A stretch of 39,640 nucleotides of DNA, taken from NCBI GenBank assembly GCA_026002025.1, contig BOAU01000009.1, positions 1 through 39,640 of the forward strand, written 5' to 3'. The DNA is from Spirochaetia bacterium. Its GTDB lineage: Bacteria; Spirochaetota; Spirochaetia; Treponematales; Breznakiellaceae. Both the position numbers and the translations under genes were made by a program. How positions within the stretch are numbered: the stretch's first letter is position 1; the number at the start of each line of letters is the position of its first letter. The notes below the pieces were generated by a model. The model worked only from the letters and a program-made list of their open reading frames with translations. It searched no databases and was not told the origin of the DNA. Shown here piece after piece: positions 1 to 7,469 of this stretch.

Positions 1-545
1 CGCACCGGAAAAAACGTGCTGGTGATCATGGCTGACGCCGCAGTGGGCTTTATGGTGCCCTATGTCTTCGAGGAAAAACCCGACCTGGCGCCGTACTTTG
101 CCGGTTTCACCTGGTACCCAAACTGCGTTTCCTTCGCCGACCACACCCTCGTCGGCGCTCCCCCCATCTACGGCGGTTACGAATACACCCCCCGGGCCAT
201 AAACGAGCGCTCCTCAGTGCCATTGGTGGAAAAACACCGGGAAGCCTATCTCCTTCTTCCATTACTGTTTAGCTCTTTGGGCTTCCAGTCCACCGTGACC
301 GATCCTCCCTTTGACAACTACCGCATGAGCCCCCGAGAGGCCTTTGCCGATCACCCGGAAGTGCGCATCGAAAATCTGGAAGGCAAATACACCGCCGCAT
401 GGCTGCGTGACCATCCCGATGTGCAGGGAATCGACATCAGCGCCCTTTTACGCCGGCAGCTCATCCGCTTCTCCTTTTTCAAGCTCGTCCCCCTGGTCCT
501 CCGCCCCTTTATCTACGACCAGGGCAACTGGTTTTCCACGGCAAA
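1..545 (+). pseudogene. Orphan fragment of a YidC-phosphotransferase catalytic domain, opposite orientation
   Basis: The frame is open from the first base, so the 5' part lies outside the window. The translated text (RTGKNVLVIMADAAVG, then a stretch ending GGYEYTPRA, then IRFSFFKLVPLVLRPFIYD) matches the alkaline-phosphatase-type domain of the minus-strand paralogues at 1945-10222. It holds the first metal-ligand Asp (MAD) and the presumed nucleophile Thr (ADHTLVGAPP), but no DHG motif. Similarity stops near base 545, at the residues GNWFSTANRQ. From there to the stop at 882 the frame is only antisense to the membrane part of the next gene. It is either an inverted piece of that gene or the remains of a convergent paralogue continuing to the left. 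Homology is clear; the cause is inferred. Confidence 0.75.
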
Positions 546-1943
546 CCGGCAAAACACTGCGGCCGGAGGCAAATTTGCGATGCCGAAGGCTGTCAGGGCG
601 ATGAGGGCTATGGTTTGCAGAGACATGAGAAGGCGCTTTTTACGTCCCGCGAACCACAAGGCGATGGCGCCCAGGGCAAGAAGGCCGATGTTGACAAGAA
701 CGCTGATGCCCAGGGAGGAGACGGTTTTTGGGTCAGAAAAGATCAGCGTGTTGGTGAGGAAGCCGAAACCCGCCTCGGGGGAGAGTAAGTCCGGGAGAAA
801 CACATTAATGAGGGCGAAAAAGGCGAGGGCAAGGGCTGCGACAGTGAACACGCGGCGCGTTTTCCCGGGAAAGAGCAGATAGAGGCACAAGGGCCAAACC
901 AGAAAAAAGCCTGCGCTTTGAAGCAGGGTGTAAGCGACAAAGGACACAGGAGAGGGGGAATGCTCCAGAAAAGAAAATTCTGCCACATCCGATGCCACAA
1001 GGGTGGCGGGGATGACCAGGCCGGCGAGAACGAAGAGGATCAGGCAGGACAGCGAAAAGCTCTGCGGTGGGGTTGTTGATTGGGGGATTTCCTGCCGTAT
1101 TTTAAGGGGGACTCGGCGTAAAAGGGGCGCTGCCAAAAGGACAGTGATAACGGCCATCACCAGAAGGCGGTTGGGGAGATCGCCGGGGTGGAAAAAGAGC
1201 AGAAAAATATCCAGGGCCGCCACGGCGATGACCGCAACGCCGTAAATGAGGCGCGGGGCGTGTTTGGTTTTTTGCAGGCAGTTTTTTACCAGGGAAAACA
1301 CGTTGTTCAGCGTCCAGTAGAGGACAAGCCCCGCAGGAGAGTCGTAGAGCAGCACGAGGAAGAGCGCCGCCATGGCAAAAAGCTGCACCTTTTCTTTTAC
1401 CGCAAAGCCTTTTGTGTAGATTGCCCCGGCGGCGATGTTGACGGCGGTCATGGCGATGGGGAGCAGGTTCACCGGGAAGGTGCCGTTCCCCAGGGGAACC
1501 GTGAAGGCGGCATCCGGGGCGCCGAGGTTGCGGATAAAGGCGAAGGACGCCCCGTTCAAGGCATCGAGGCGGCTGAGGTAGGAGTAAGCGGCGATGAAGA
1601 ACGGCACCTGAATCAGCAAACCGATGCTGGAGCGCAGGGCGTAGAGGGGGTGGTAGTGGTTTTGACGGTAGAGGGTGGACAGGATGAGGTATTGCTCATC
1701 ACCCTTGAATACAGATTTTATCTTGGTGATCTTCGGGGCGAGGGCTTTTTGGGTGTCCCTTTCCAGGCGCTGCCATTTTTCCGCCATAAAGTACAGGGGC
1801 AAGGTGAGGGCGCTCACGGCCAGACTGACGGCGCAGAGGGCGAGGCCGCTATTGTGAAAAATGCGAAAGGTGACGAGGTAACACACTTCGATGATTTGCA
1901 CCAAGGGGGAGATGATGAGGGTGTAAAAGAATTGACCAATCAT
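513..1943 (-). pseudogene. YidC-like membrane protein lacking its phosphotransferase domain (paralogue 4, truncated)
   Basis: The product is 476 residues against 910-931 in its neighbours. The start is ATG at 1943, preceded by a strong AAGGTGGAGG site lying inside the end of the upstream gene, and it matches the paralogue starts (MIGQFFYTLI). Residues 1 to about 230 are a YidC/Oxa1 domain: LPLYFMAEKWQRLERDTQKA, YRQNHYHPLYALR, LLYDSPAGLVLYWTLNN. About six more hydrophobic segments follow. Homology ends near residue 461 (IANLPPAAVF), after which 15 unrelated residues lead to a stop at 513. Beyond the junction the DNA is a catalytic-domain fragment on the opposite strand. The truncated protein could still be made, since its start and ribosome site are intact. 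Whether it is a dead gene or an alternate state of an invertible gene is unknown. Confidence 0.75.
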
Positions 1944-1944
1944 T

Positions 1945-4677
1945 TTACCGGGAAACCTCCACCTTCTCCCAATTACCGGGATCAAAAATAGTACCGTGAA
2001 CGTAGTAGTCGCCGGCGGGATCGAGACGGGGCGCGAGGGCCTGTGGGGCGTAGATACTGTCGCTGCTGAGAACTGCGACATAGAGGGGGAGGCTTTTTGC
2101 TGTGGCAACCGTTCCGGCAGTGATTTCGGCGCCGGTGGCGGGGTTGACCAGGGGAGAGACCAGGCCGTGCAGTGCGAGAAAGGGTGTGTCGGCGTTGGTC
2201 ATGAAGGTATCATCGGTTTTAAGGGAGCCCTGGGTGTCAAAATCCTTCACCATGAGCAGGGGGTTGAAGTTATCGATGTTCGGAACGCCGGGATAGTGTT
2301 TTGAGACATAGTTTTCAGTTGTGCCGTGGTCAGCGACGAGGATGATGCGGGTGTTGTCATAGACGCCTTTTGCGCGGAGATTATCGAACCAGTCGGCCAA
2401 GCGATGGTAGGCTGCGGCGCTCCCGTGATAGGGTGATTCCTTTGCAAAAGGGCCGGCGCCGTAGTTGCTCGCAGCGAGAGAAAAGCGGTAATCCGGGGCG
2501 TTACACATGGCGGGATCATGGGTGGTGTTATTTACCATGATGAGGGCAGCCCCTTTTTCATCACCCTCTGCGTCAGCATCGGCTGCACCATCGGCAACGG
2601 CACAGAGACGGGGGAGCAGGTCGAGAACGGAATAGGCATTCAGGAAAATGGTGAGCTGCTTGCCGACAGCGGAGAGCCAGTCCCCGCGAAAATAGATGCC
2701 CTCGCGGAATGCCAGGGGAATCACCCGTAACAGGCTATACCAAAGCATATTTCGTTCCAAAACAGCGCTTTGAGTCGGGAGAGTCAGCCCGTGCTCCCGG
2801 AGCCACAAATCGGTGTAGGCGCCATCGGTTATGAGGCCTTTGACACGGGGATAGGCATCGTAGATGCGAAGGTCCTTTCCGACGATGCTATAGTTGGGAT
2901 AGGGCGGGTCTGCCACGGTGACATCGTATCCCGCATCACTGAGCAGACGGGGCATGAGCAACAGGGCTTCGTTGTGCTTGGTAACCATGTCGCGGTCCTT
3001 CCGTGCAGTGAGGGCAGCGGGGGTGTATTCGTAGCCGCCGAAAAGGGGAGGCGCGCCGAGGCTCGTATTGCTGTTGAAGGAGAGGGTATCAGGATAGTAG
3101 GTGAAGCCATCGTAGCGTGCAGCAAGTCCAGGGGTTTCACCGAAAATATGGGGCACGAAAGCGCTCATGGCCCGATCGAACATGATAATGACGACATTCC
3201 GGCCGGTTTTGGAAAAGGTGACGATGGGGTCGATACTCGTAACCGCCGCTTTCGGCTCATGGTAGGCAGTGGTTTTTTTGAAGACACTTTGTATGTGCGC
3301 GATGTTTTTCACCGACACACCGGCGAGGGCAACAATGCATATGAACGAGAGGGGAACGAGGAAGCGCTTCTTTGCAAAAAAGGCGAGAGCTGCGGCGCCC
3401 ATCACCAAAAGAAGGACAGCAAGATTCACTAAAATAGCCTGAAGACTGTGGGAGACACCGTGCTCAAGAGACATGTTCAGCCGTACCACGCCATAGTTGC
3501 CATTAAAGGCGAAAACATTCACGAGGGCGGCGGCGGCAACGGCTAAAGCAGTAACGCAGAGCGCCCGGGGGGCGGTGCGATAGAAAAGACCGAAAAAACA
3601 AAATGGCCAGAATACGAAGAGACCGAAAGCTTGCAGGGCAGTCAGGATGATGAAATAGAGAGGGCTCCCGTGACGGTCAAGCCACGAGAATTCTTCCGGT
3701 GATGCGGCAACGAGCAAGGTGGGGAGGAAAAGACCTGCCACAAGCCACATCACAAGGCAAAGAAGGGTGAACAGGGCCGCCGCTTCTTTATTTGAAACAC
3801 TACAGGGATTGCGTGACGGGGGAATCCGTTTCACGGCCTGTATAACGAAGAAAACAAGCCAGGGACTTGCCCCGACAAGCAGTCCGGCGGTGGCTAAAAC
3901 CCGGCGCCATTCCTTGCTGCCGTGGTGCACAAAAAGCATATAGGCGGCAAAGAGCAGACAGAGAACAGATACGGCGGCAGCGAGGATGCTGTTTTTGCGG
4001 CGAAACGGCGCCTTGGCATAGGCATTTTTAAGGAGGGAGAACAGGTTGTTTGCCGTCCAATAGAGGACGAGGCCTGCAGGTGAATTGTAGAGGAGCACCA
4101 AAAAAATAAGCGCCATGCCGTAGAGCTGAGCTTTTTCTTTGAAGGGAAATCCCTTGGTGTAGATAGCGCCGGCGATGATGTTGATGGCGGTCATGGCGAT
4201 GGGAAGCACATTGATGGGAAAACGGTTGATAGGAAAAAGGGCGTCCGGCGCCCCGAGGTCACTGATGAACAGAAAGGGGGCGCCTTTCAGGGCTTCGAGG
4301 CGGCTGAGGTAGGCATATGCGGCGATAAAGAATGGTATTTGTATCAATAAGCCGAAAGTCGAACGCAGGGCAAAAATCGGGTGGTAGTGATTTTGGCGGT
4401 AAAAGGTGGAGAGGATCATGTACTGCTCATCGCCCTTGAAGGCCGCCTTGATTTTAGCGATTTTTGGGGCGAGGCGTTTCTGGGTGTCCCGCTCCAGTTG
4501 CTGCCACTTTTCCGCCACGTTGTAGAGGGGCAAGCAGAGGATGCTGACAACGGCGCTGATGGCGAGGACCGATACGCCCGGCGCCTTGAATATCTTCTGT
4601 GCAAGAAAGAACACCACTTCCAGGATGAAGGTAATCGGGTAGATGATAACGGTATAGAGCACGGTGCCAAGGTTCAT
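1945..4677 (-). CDS. YidC/Oxa1 domain fused to alkaline-phosphatase-superfamily phosphotransferase (paralogue 3)
   Basis: The protein has 910 residues. Residues 1-230 are a YidC/Oxa1-type domain (FKGDEQYMILSTFYRQNHYH, LLYNSPAGLVLYWTANN), and roughly 240-460 are further membrane helices. From about 490 to the end is an extracytoplasmic sulfatase/LtaS/EptA-like domain: GRNVVIIMFDRAMS (metal Asp), SNTSLGAPPLFGGYEY (presumed nucleophile Thr), RIILVADHGTTENY (DHG metal site). Domain order is YidC first, enzyme last. The start ATG overlaps the upstream stop as ATGA, with GGAG six bases before it. Unlike the two upstream paralogues it has no homopolymer before the catalytic domain (FSKTGRNV). A role transferring a phosphate-containing group to an exported glycan is inferred from the fold and from the glycosyltransferase genes upstream; a hydrolase is the alternative. 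Confidence 0.8.
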   Translation of the reverse strand: MNLGTVLYTVIIYPITFILEVVFFLAQKIFKAPGVSVLAISAVVSILCLPLYNVAEKWQQLERDTQKRLAPKIAKIKAAFKGDEQYMILSTFYRQNHYHPIFALRSTFGLLIQIPFFIAAYAYLSRLEALKGAPFLFISDLGAPDALFPINRFPINVLPIAMTAINIIAGAIYTKGFPFKEKAQLYGMALIFLVLLYNSPAGLVLYWTANNLFSLLKNAYAKAPFRRKNSILAAAVSVLCLLFAAYMLFVHHGSKEWRRVLATAGLLVGASPWLVFFVIQAVKRIPPSRNPCSVSNKEAAALFTLLCLVMWLVAGLFLPTLLVAASPEEFSWLDRHGSPLYFIILTALQAFGLFVFWPFCFFGLFYRTAPRALCVTALAVAAAALVNVFAFNGNYGVVRLNMSLEHGVSHSLQAILVNLAVLLLVMGAAALAFFAKKRFLVPLSFICIVALAGVSVKNIAHIQSVFKKTTAYHEPKAAVTSIDPIVTFSKTGRNVVIIMFDRAMSAFVPHIFGETPGLAARYDGFTYYPDTLSFNSNTSLGAPPLFGGYEYTPAALTARKDRDMVTKHNEALLLMPRLLSDAGYDVTVADPPYPNYSIVGKDLRIYDAYPRVKGLITDGAYTDLWLREHGLTLPTQSAVLERNMLWYSLLRVIPLAFREGIYFRGDWLSAVGKQLTIFLNAYSVLDLLPRLCAVADGAADADAEGDEKGAALIMVNNTTHDPAMCNAPDYRFSLAASNYGAGPFAKESPYHGSAAAYHRLADWFDNLRAKGVYDNTRIILVADHGTTENYVSKHYPGVPNIDNFNPLLMVKDFDTQGSLKTDDTFMTNADTPFLALHGLVSPLVNPATGAEITAGTVATAKSLPLYVAVLSSDSIYAPQALAPRLDPAGDYYVHGTIFDPGNWEKVEVSR

Positions 4678-7469
4678 GGCTCACTCCAATTTGTCGGGTC
4701 AAAGATGTCGTCGTGCACATGAAGCCATTCGTCACTTTGGAGGTCAAGGGTGGTAACCGAGCCTCCTCCTGTGGTGATAAATGCGCCGTTTGGAGCGCCT
4801 TTTTGGAGAGCAGCGCCGGTGAAGGGGTTTTTCGCGTCGTCGATGATACCCTCGGCGGCCAGGGCCGGCACGTCGGCAAGGGTCATGAAAGTGTGATCTT
4901 CGGTGAAAGGAGCGCGGCTGCCGAAGTCTTTCACAAACAGGAGAGGGTGGAATGTACTTATCTCCGTGCCTTTTGGGGTCAGCCTTTGGACCGGAGTATT
5001 TTCAAAGGGGGAGTTGGCGTAGGTCTGTCCCATGCCGTGGTCGCTGGTGATGATGATGCGGGTGTTGTCCCAGACACCGTTGGCTTTCAGGTGGTCGAAC
5101 CAACGGGACAGGCGTAAAAACGCTGCCATATTCACATGATAGTGCGGGCTTCGGGCGAAGGGGCCGCTTCCGTAATTGGTCACCGGAGACGCGGGTGTGT
5201 AGTCCGGGGCCTGCAAAAAGGCCTCTTCGTGGGTCAGATCGTTGACGAAAATGGTGAAGGTACCGGCGTTATCGGCGTTTTTTCTGTTGCCATCGTTCTG
5301 TGCGGCAGGCTTGACGGCGGTGATTCGGGGCAAAAAGTCCAGGATGGCATAGGTTTCCACCGTGGTCATGGTGAGCGCCCCCTGGGTTCTTTGGGCGAGG
5401 TCGTCATTCAGGATGACTGCGGTGAGCCACTCGCCGTTGTCATAGATGAACATTTTTAGGAATGCGGGGCTGATTTTGAAAAAAGAGAAACGGATCAACC
5501 GATCAAGCAATAATTCCTGCACAGAGTAAATACCCACATCGGGGTGTTCCTTGAGCCACTGCCCGGCATAGACCTCGGTGAAATGATTCATCGTCACGCG
5601 GTCCCCATCGAAGGTGAGGGAGAGGGGGCGGCGCATATCCAGGCGGCGCGTTTCATTGATGGGCAGGTTGTTCAGGCTGACATCAAATCCGGCTTGGGCA
5701 AAAAGGTTTGGGAGCATGGTATAGGACTGGCGGTATCGTTCACTCAAGGGAAGGCCGCTTTTTTCGCTCAAAGCCCGGGGGCTGTATTCGTAACCGCCGA
5801 AGAGGGATGGAGTGGACAGGAAAGTTCCCGGGGCGAGGGAAACCGTGTTGGGGTAGTAGGTAAAACCGGCTAAGGCCTCCCGCAGCTCAGGCCGCTCTTC
5901 CAGAATATAGGGCACGTAATCGGAAGCGGCTCTGTCAAGCATGAATAAAACCACGTTACGCCCCCCCCCGTCTTTTGCAAGGGTGATGACGGCGCCGCCG
6001 GGGAGGGCATCGTCAGTTTTTTTGGTGACGAGTTGGCGGAATTGCGAATTGACCGTGGCCATGTTGACCAGAGCGGCACAGCACAGGGCCATAAGGGCCA
6101 CCGTAAGGGGTGCTATGACAAAATTGGCTTTGTTGCGGGTGAGCAGAAGGACGATGACGGCGATTGCCGCAAGGGCGGCGATGTTTCCCGCAAAGATGAT
6201 GCGGTCACCGGGCACAAGGGTAAAGGCTTCCCGCGGATTAGAAAAAACCAGCAGGGGGGTGAGCCAGCCGTAATCGCGGTAGAACAAAAAAGTATTGACG
6301 AGAGCGGCAAAGGCAAATACGGGCGCAGCAAGGGTGGCGATGCGTTTCGCCTTTTGCCCTATAAGGGCATAGATGCACAGCGGCCAAAAGAGGAAGAAGC
6401 CCGCCGTCTGTAGTGCAACGTTTCCTAAAAACGGGAAAGGTGTGGTGAAATCCCCCACGAAGGAAAATTCCTCCACGCTGGATGAAATCAAGCTTGAGGG
6501 CACGGTGAGGCCGCAAAGGACGAAAAGCAGAACACAGGAAAGCACAAATAATGCCGGTCTGTCAGGCTGTGACAGCGTATCTGCCCATCGCGGCTGCGCA
6601 GCTGATCGCCGTGACAGAGCGGCAAGGGCTTTTTGCGCGAGGGTGTATAAAACAGGAAACAGCACCACCAGGGTGCAGACAGCAGCCACGGCAAGGCGCT
6701 TCATCAAGGCGCCATCGGTTCTCAAAAGAAGCACCCATGCGGCGACGGCCAAAGCTGCCAAAGCCGCCAGCGCCCACACAATACGCCGGGGGTGCCGCAT
6801 CTTTTGCAATAGATTCTTGCACAGCGAATAGATATTGTTGCAGGTCCAGTAGATAACGAGGGCGGCGGGAGAATTGTAGAGCAGTACCAGGAAAAGGGCT
6901 GCGGTACCGTAAATCTGCCCCCGATCCTTGGCGCCCAGGTTGTGGGAATACACGGCGCCGGAAGCGCAGTTGATGGCGGTCATCAGGATTGGCAGAAGGT
7001 TGATGCGGTGACCGCCAAACGCAAGGAGACCGTCCGGGGCGCCCAAATTACGGAACATGGCAAAGGAAGTGTTTTGCAAGACATCCAGATGGGAGATGAA
7101 AGTGTAGGCGGAGATGAAAAAAGGAATTTGGATGAGCAGACTGAAGGTGTTGCGGAGGGCATAGACGGGGTGATAGTGGTTCTGTCGATAAAAGGTGGAG
7201 AGTATCAGGTACTGCTCGTCACCCTTGAACGCGGCCTTGATTTTGGCGATTTTCGGGGCGAAGCGTTTTTGGCACTCCCGTTCGATGTCCTGCCACTTTT
7301 CGGCGATGAAATAGAGGGGCAGGATCATGGTGGACACGGCGAGACTCAGCCCCAGAAGGGCCAGGGCGAAGTTGTCGCAGAGGCGATAGGCAAAGAGGTA
7401 GACTACTTCGATGAGCTGTACCAAGGGGTAAATGATAAGGGTATAGAAAAGAGTGCCGATGGCGGTCAT
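4674..7469 (-). CDS. YidC/Oxa1 domain fused to alkaline-phosphatase-superfamily phosphotransferase (paralogue 2, G9 tract)
   Basis: The protein has 931 residues. The YidC-like domain occupies residues 1-230 (FAPKIAKIKAAFKGDEQYLI, LLYNSPAALVIYWTCNN), followed by variable and conserved membrane helices to about 480. The catalytic domain runs from about 500: GRNVVLFMLDRAASD, PGTFLSTPSLFGGYEY (presumed nucleophile Thr), RIIITSDHGMGQTY. Residues 501-503 are three glycines encoded by nine consecutive G in DGGGRNVV, directly before the first catalytic motif. One G fewer gives a stop after about 30 codons; one more gives an immediate TAA. Start is ATG with GGAG six bases upstream and a 4-base ATGA overlap with the preceding gene. 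The first 230 residues are nearly identical to the next paralogue, while the catalytic domain is more diverged. Membrane topology with the enzyme outside is inferred from family precedent. Confidence 0.82.
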   Translation of the reverse strand: MTAIGTLFYTLIIYPLVQLIEVVYLFAYRLCDNFALALLGLSLAVSTMILPLYFIAEKWQDIERECQKRFAPKIAKIKAAFKGDEQYLILSTFYRQNHYHPVYALRNTFSLLIQIPFFISAYTFISHLDVLQNTSFAMFRNLGAPDGLLAFGGHRINLLPILMTAINCASGAVYSHNLGAKDRGQIYGTAALFLVLLYNSPAALVIYWTCNNIYSLCKNLLQKMRHPRRIVWALAALAALAVAAWVLLLRTDGALMKRLAVAAVCTLVVLFPVLYTLAQKALAALSRRSAAQPRWADTLSQPDRPALFVLSCVLLFVLCGLTVPSSLISSSVEEFSFVGDFTTPFPFLGNVALQTAGFFLFWPLCIYALIGQKAKRIATLAAPVFAFAALVNTFLFYRDYGWLTPLLVFSNPREAFTLVPGDRIIFAGNIAALAAIAVIVLLLTRNKANFVIAPLTVALMALCCAALVNMATVNSQFRQLVTKKTDDALPGGAVITLAKDGGGRNVVLFMLDRAASDYVPYILEERPELREALAGFTYYPNTVSLAPGTFLSTPSLFGGYEYSPRALSEKSGLPLSERYRQSYTMLPNLFAQAGFDVSLNNLPINETRRLDMRRPLSLTFDGDRVTMNHFTEVYAGQWLKEHPDVGIYSVQELLLDRLIRFSFFKISPAFLKMFIYDNGEWLTAVILNDDLAQRTQGALTMTTVETYAILDFLPRITAVKPAAQNDGNRKNADNAGTFTIFVNDLTHEEAFLQAPDYTPASPVTNYGSGPFARSPHYHVNMAAFLRLSRWFDHLKANGVWDNTRIIITSDHGMGQTYANSPFENTPVQRLTPKGTEISTFHPLLFVKDFGSRAPFTEDHTFMTLADVPALAAEGIIDDAKNPFTGAALQKGAPNGAFITTGGGSVTTLDLQSDEWLHVHDDIFDPTNWSEP
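5961..5969 (-). repeat. G9 homopolymer in the coding strand, candidate phase-variation tract
   Basis: There are nine consecutive C on the plus strand, that is nine G in the coding strand, encoding the Gly-Gly-Gly of KDGGGRN. The tract sits at the boundary between membrane part and catalytic domain. Nine is the in-frame number. Confidence 0.75.

Noticed and set aside
16..882. Plus-strand open frame of 288 codons read as a single gene
   Set aside because: Only the part to about 545 resembles a known domain; the rest is antisense to the membrane part of the minus-strand gene.
1188..1991. Long plus-strand open frames opposite the YidC-fusion genes (also 2770-3432, 5544-5873 and others)
   Set aside because: They are antisense to well-supported coding sequence with paralogues, show Gly/Glu/Arg-rich composition typical of GC-rich shadows, and have no recognisable motif.
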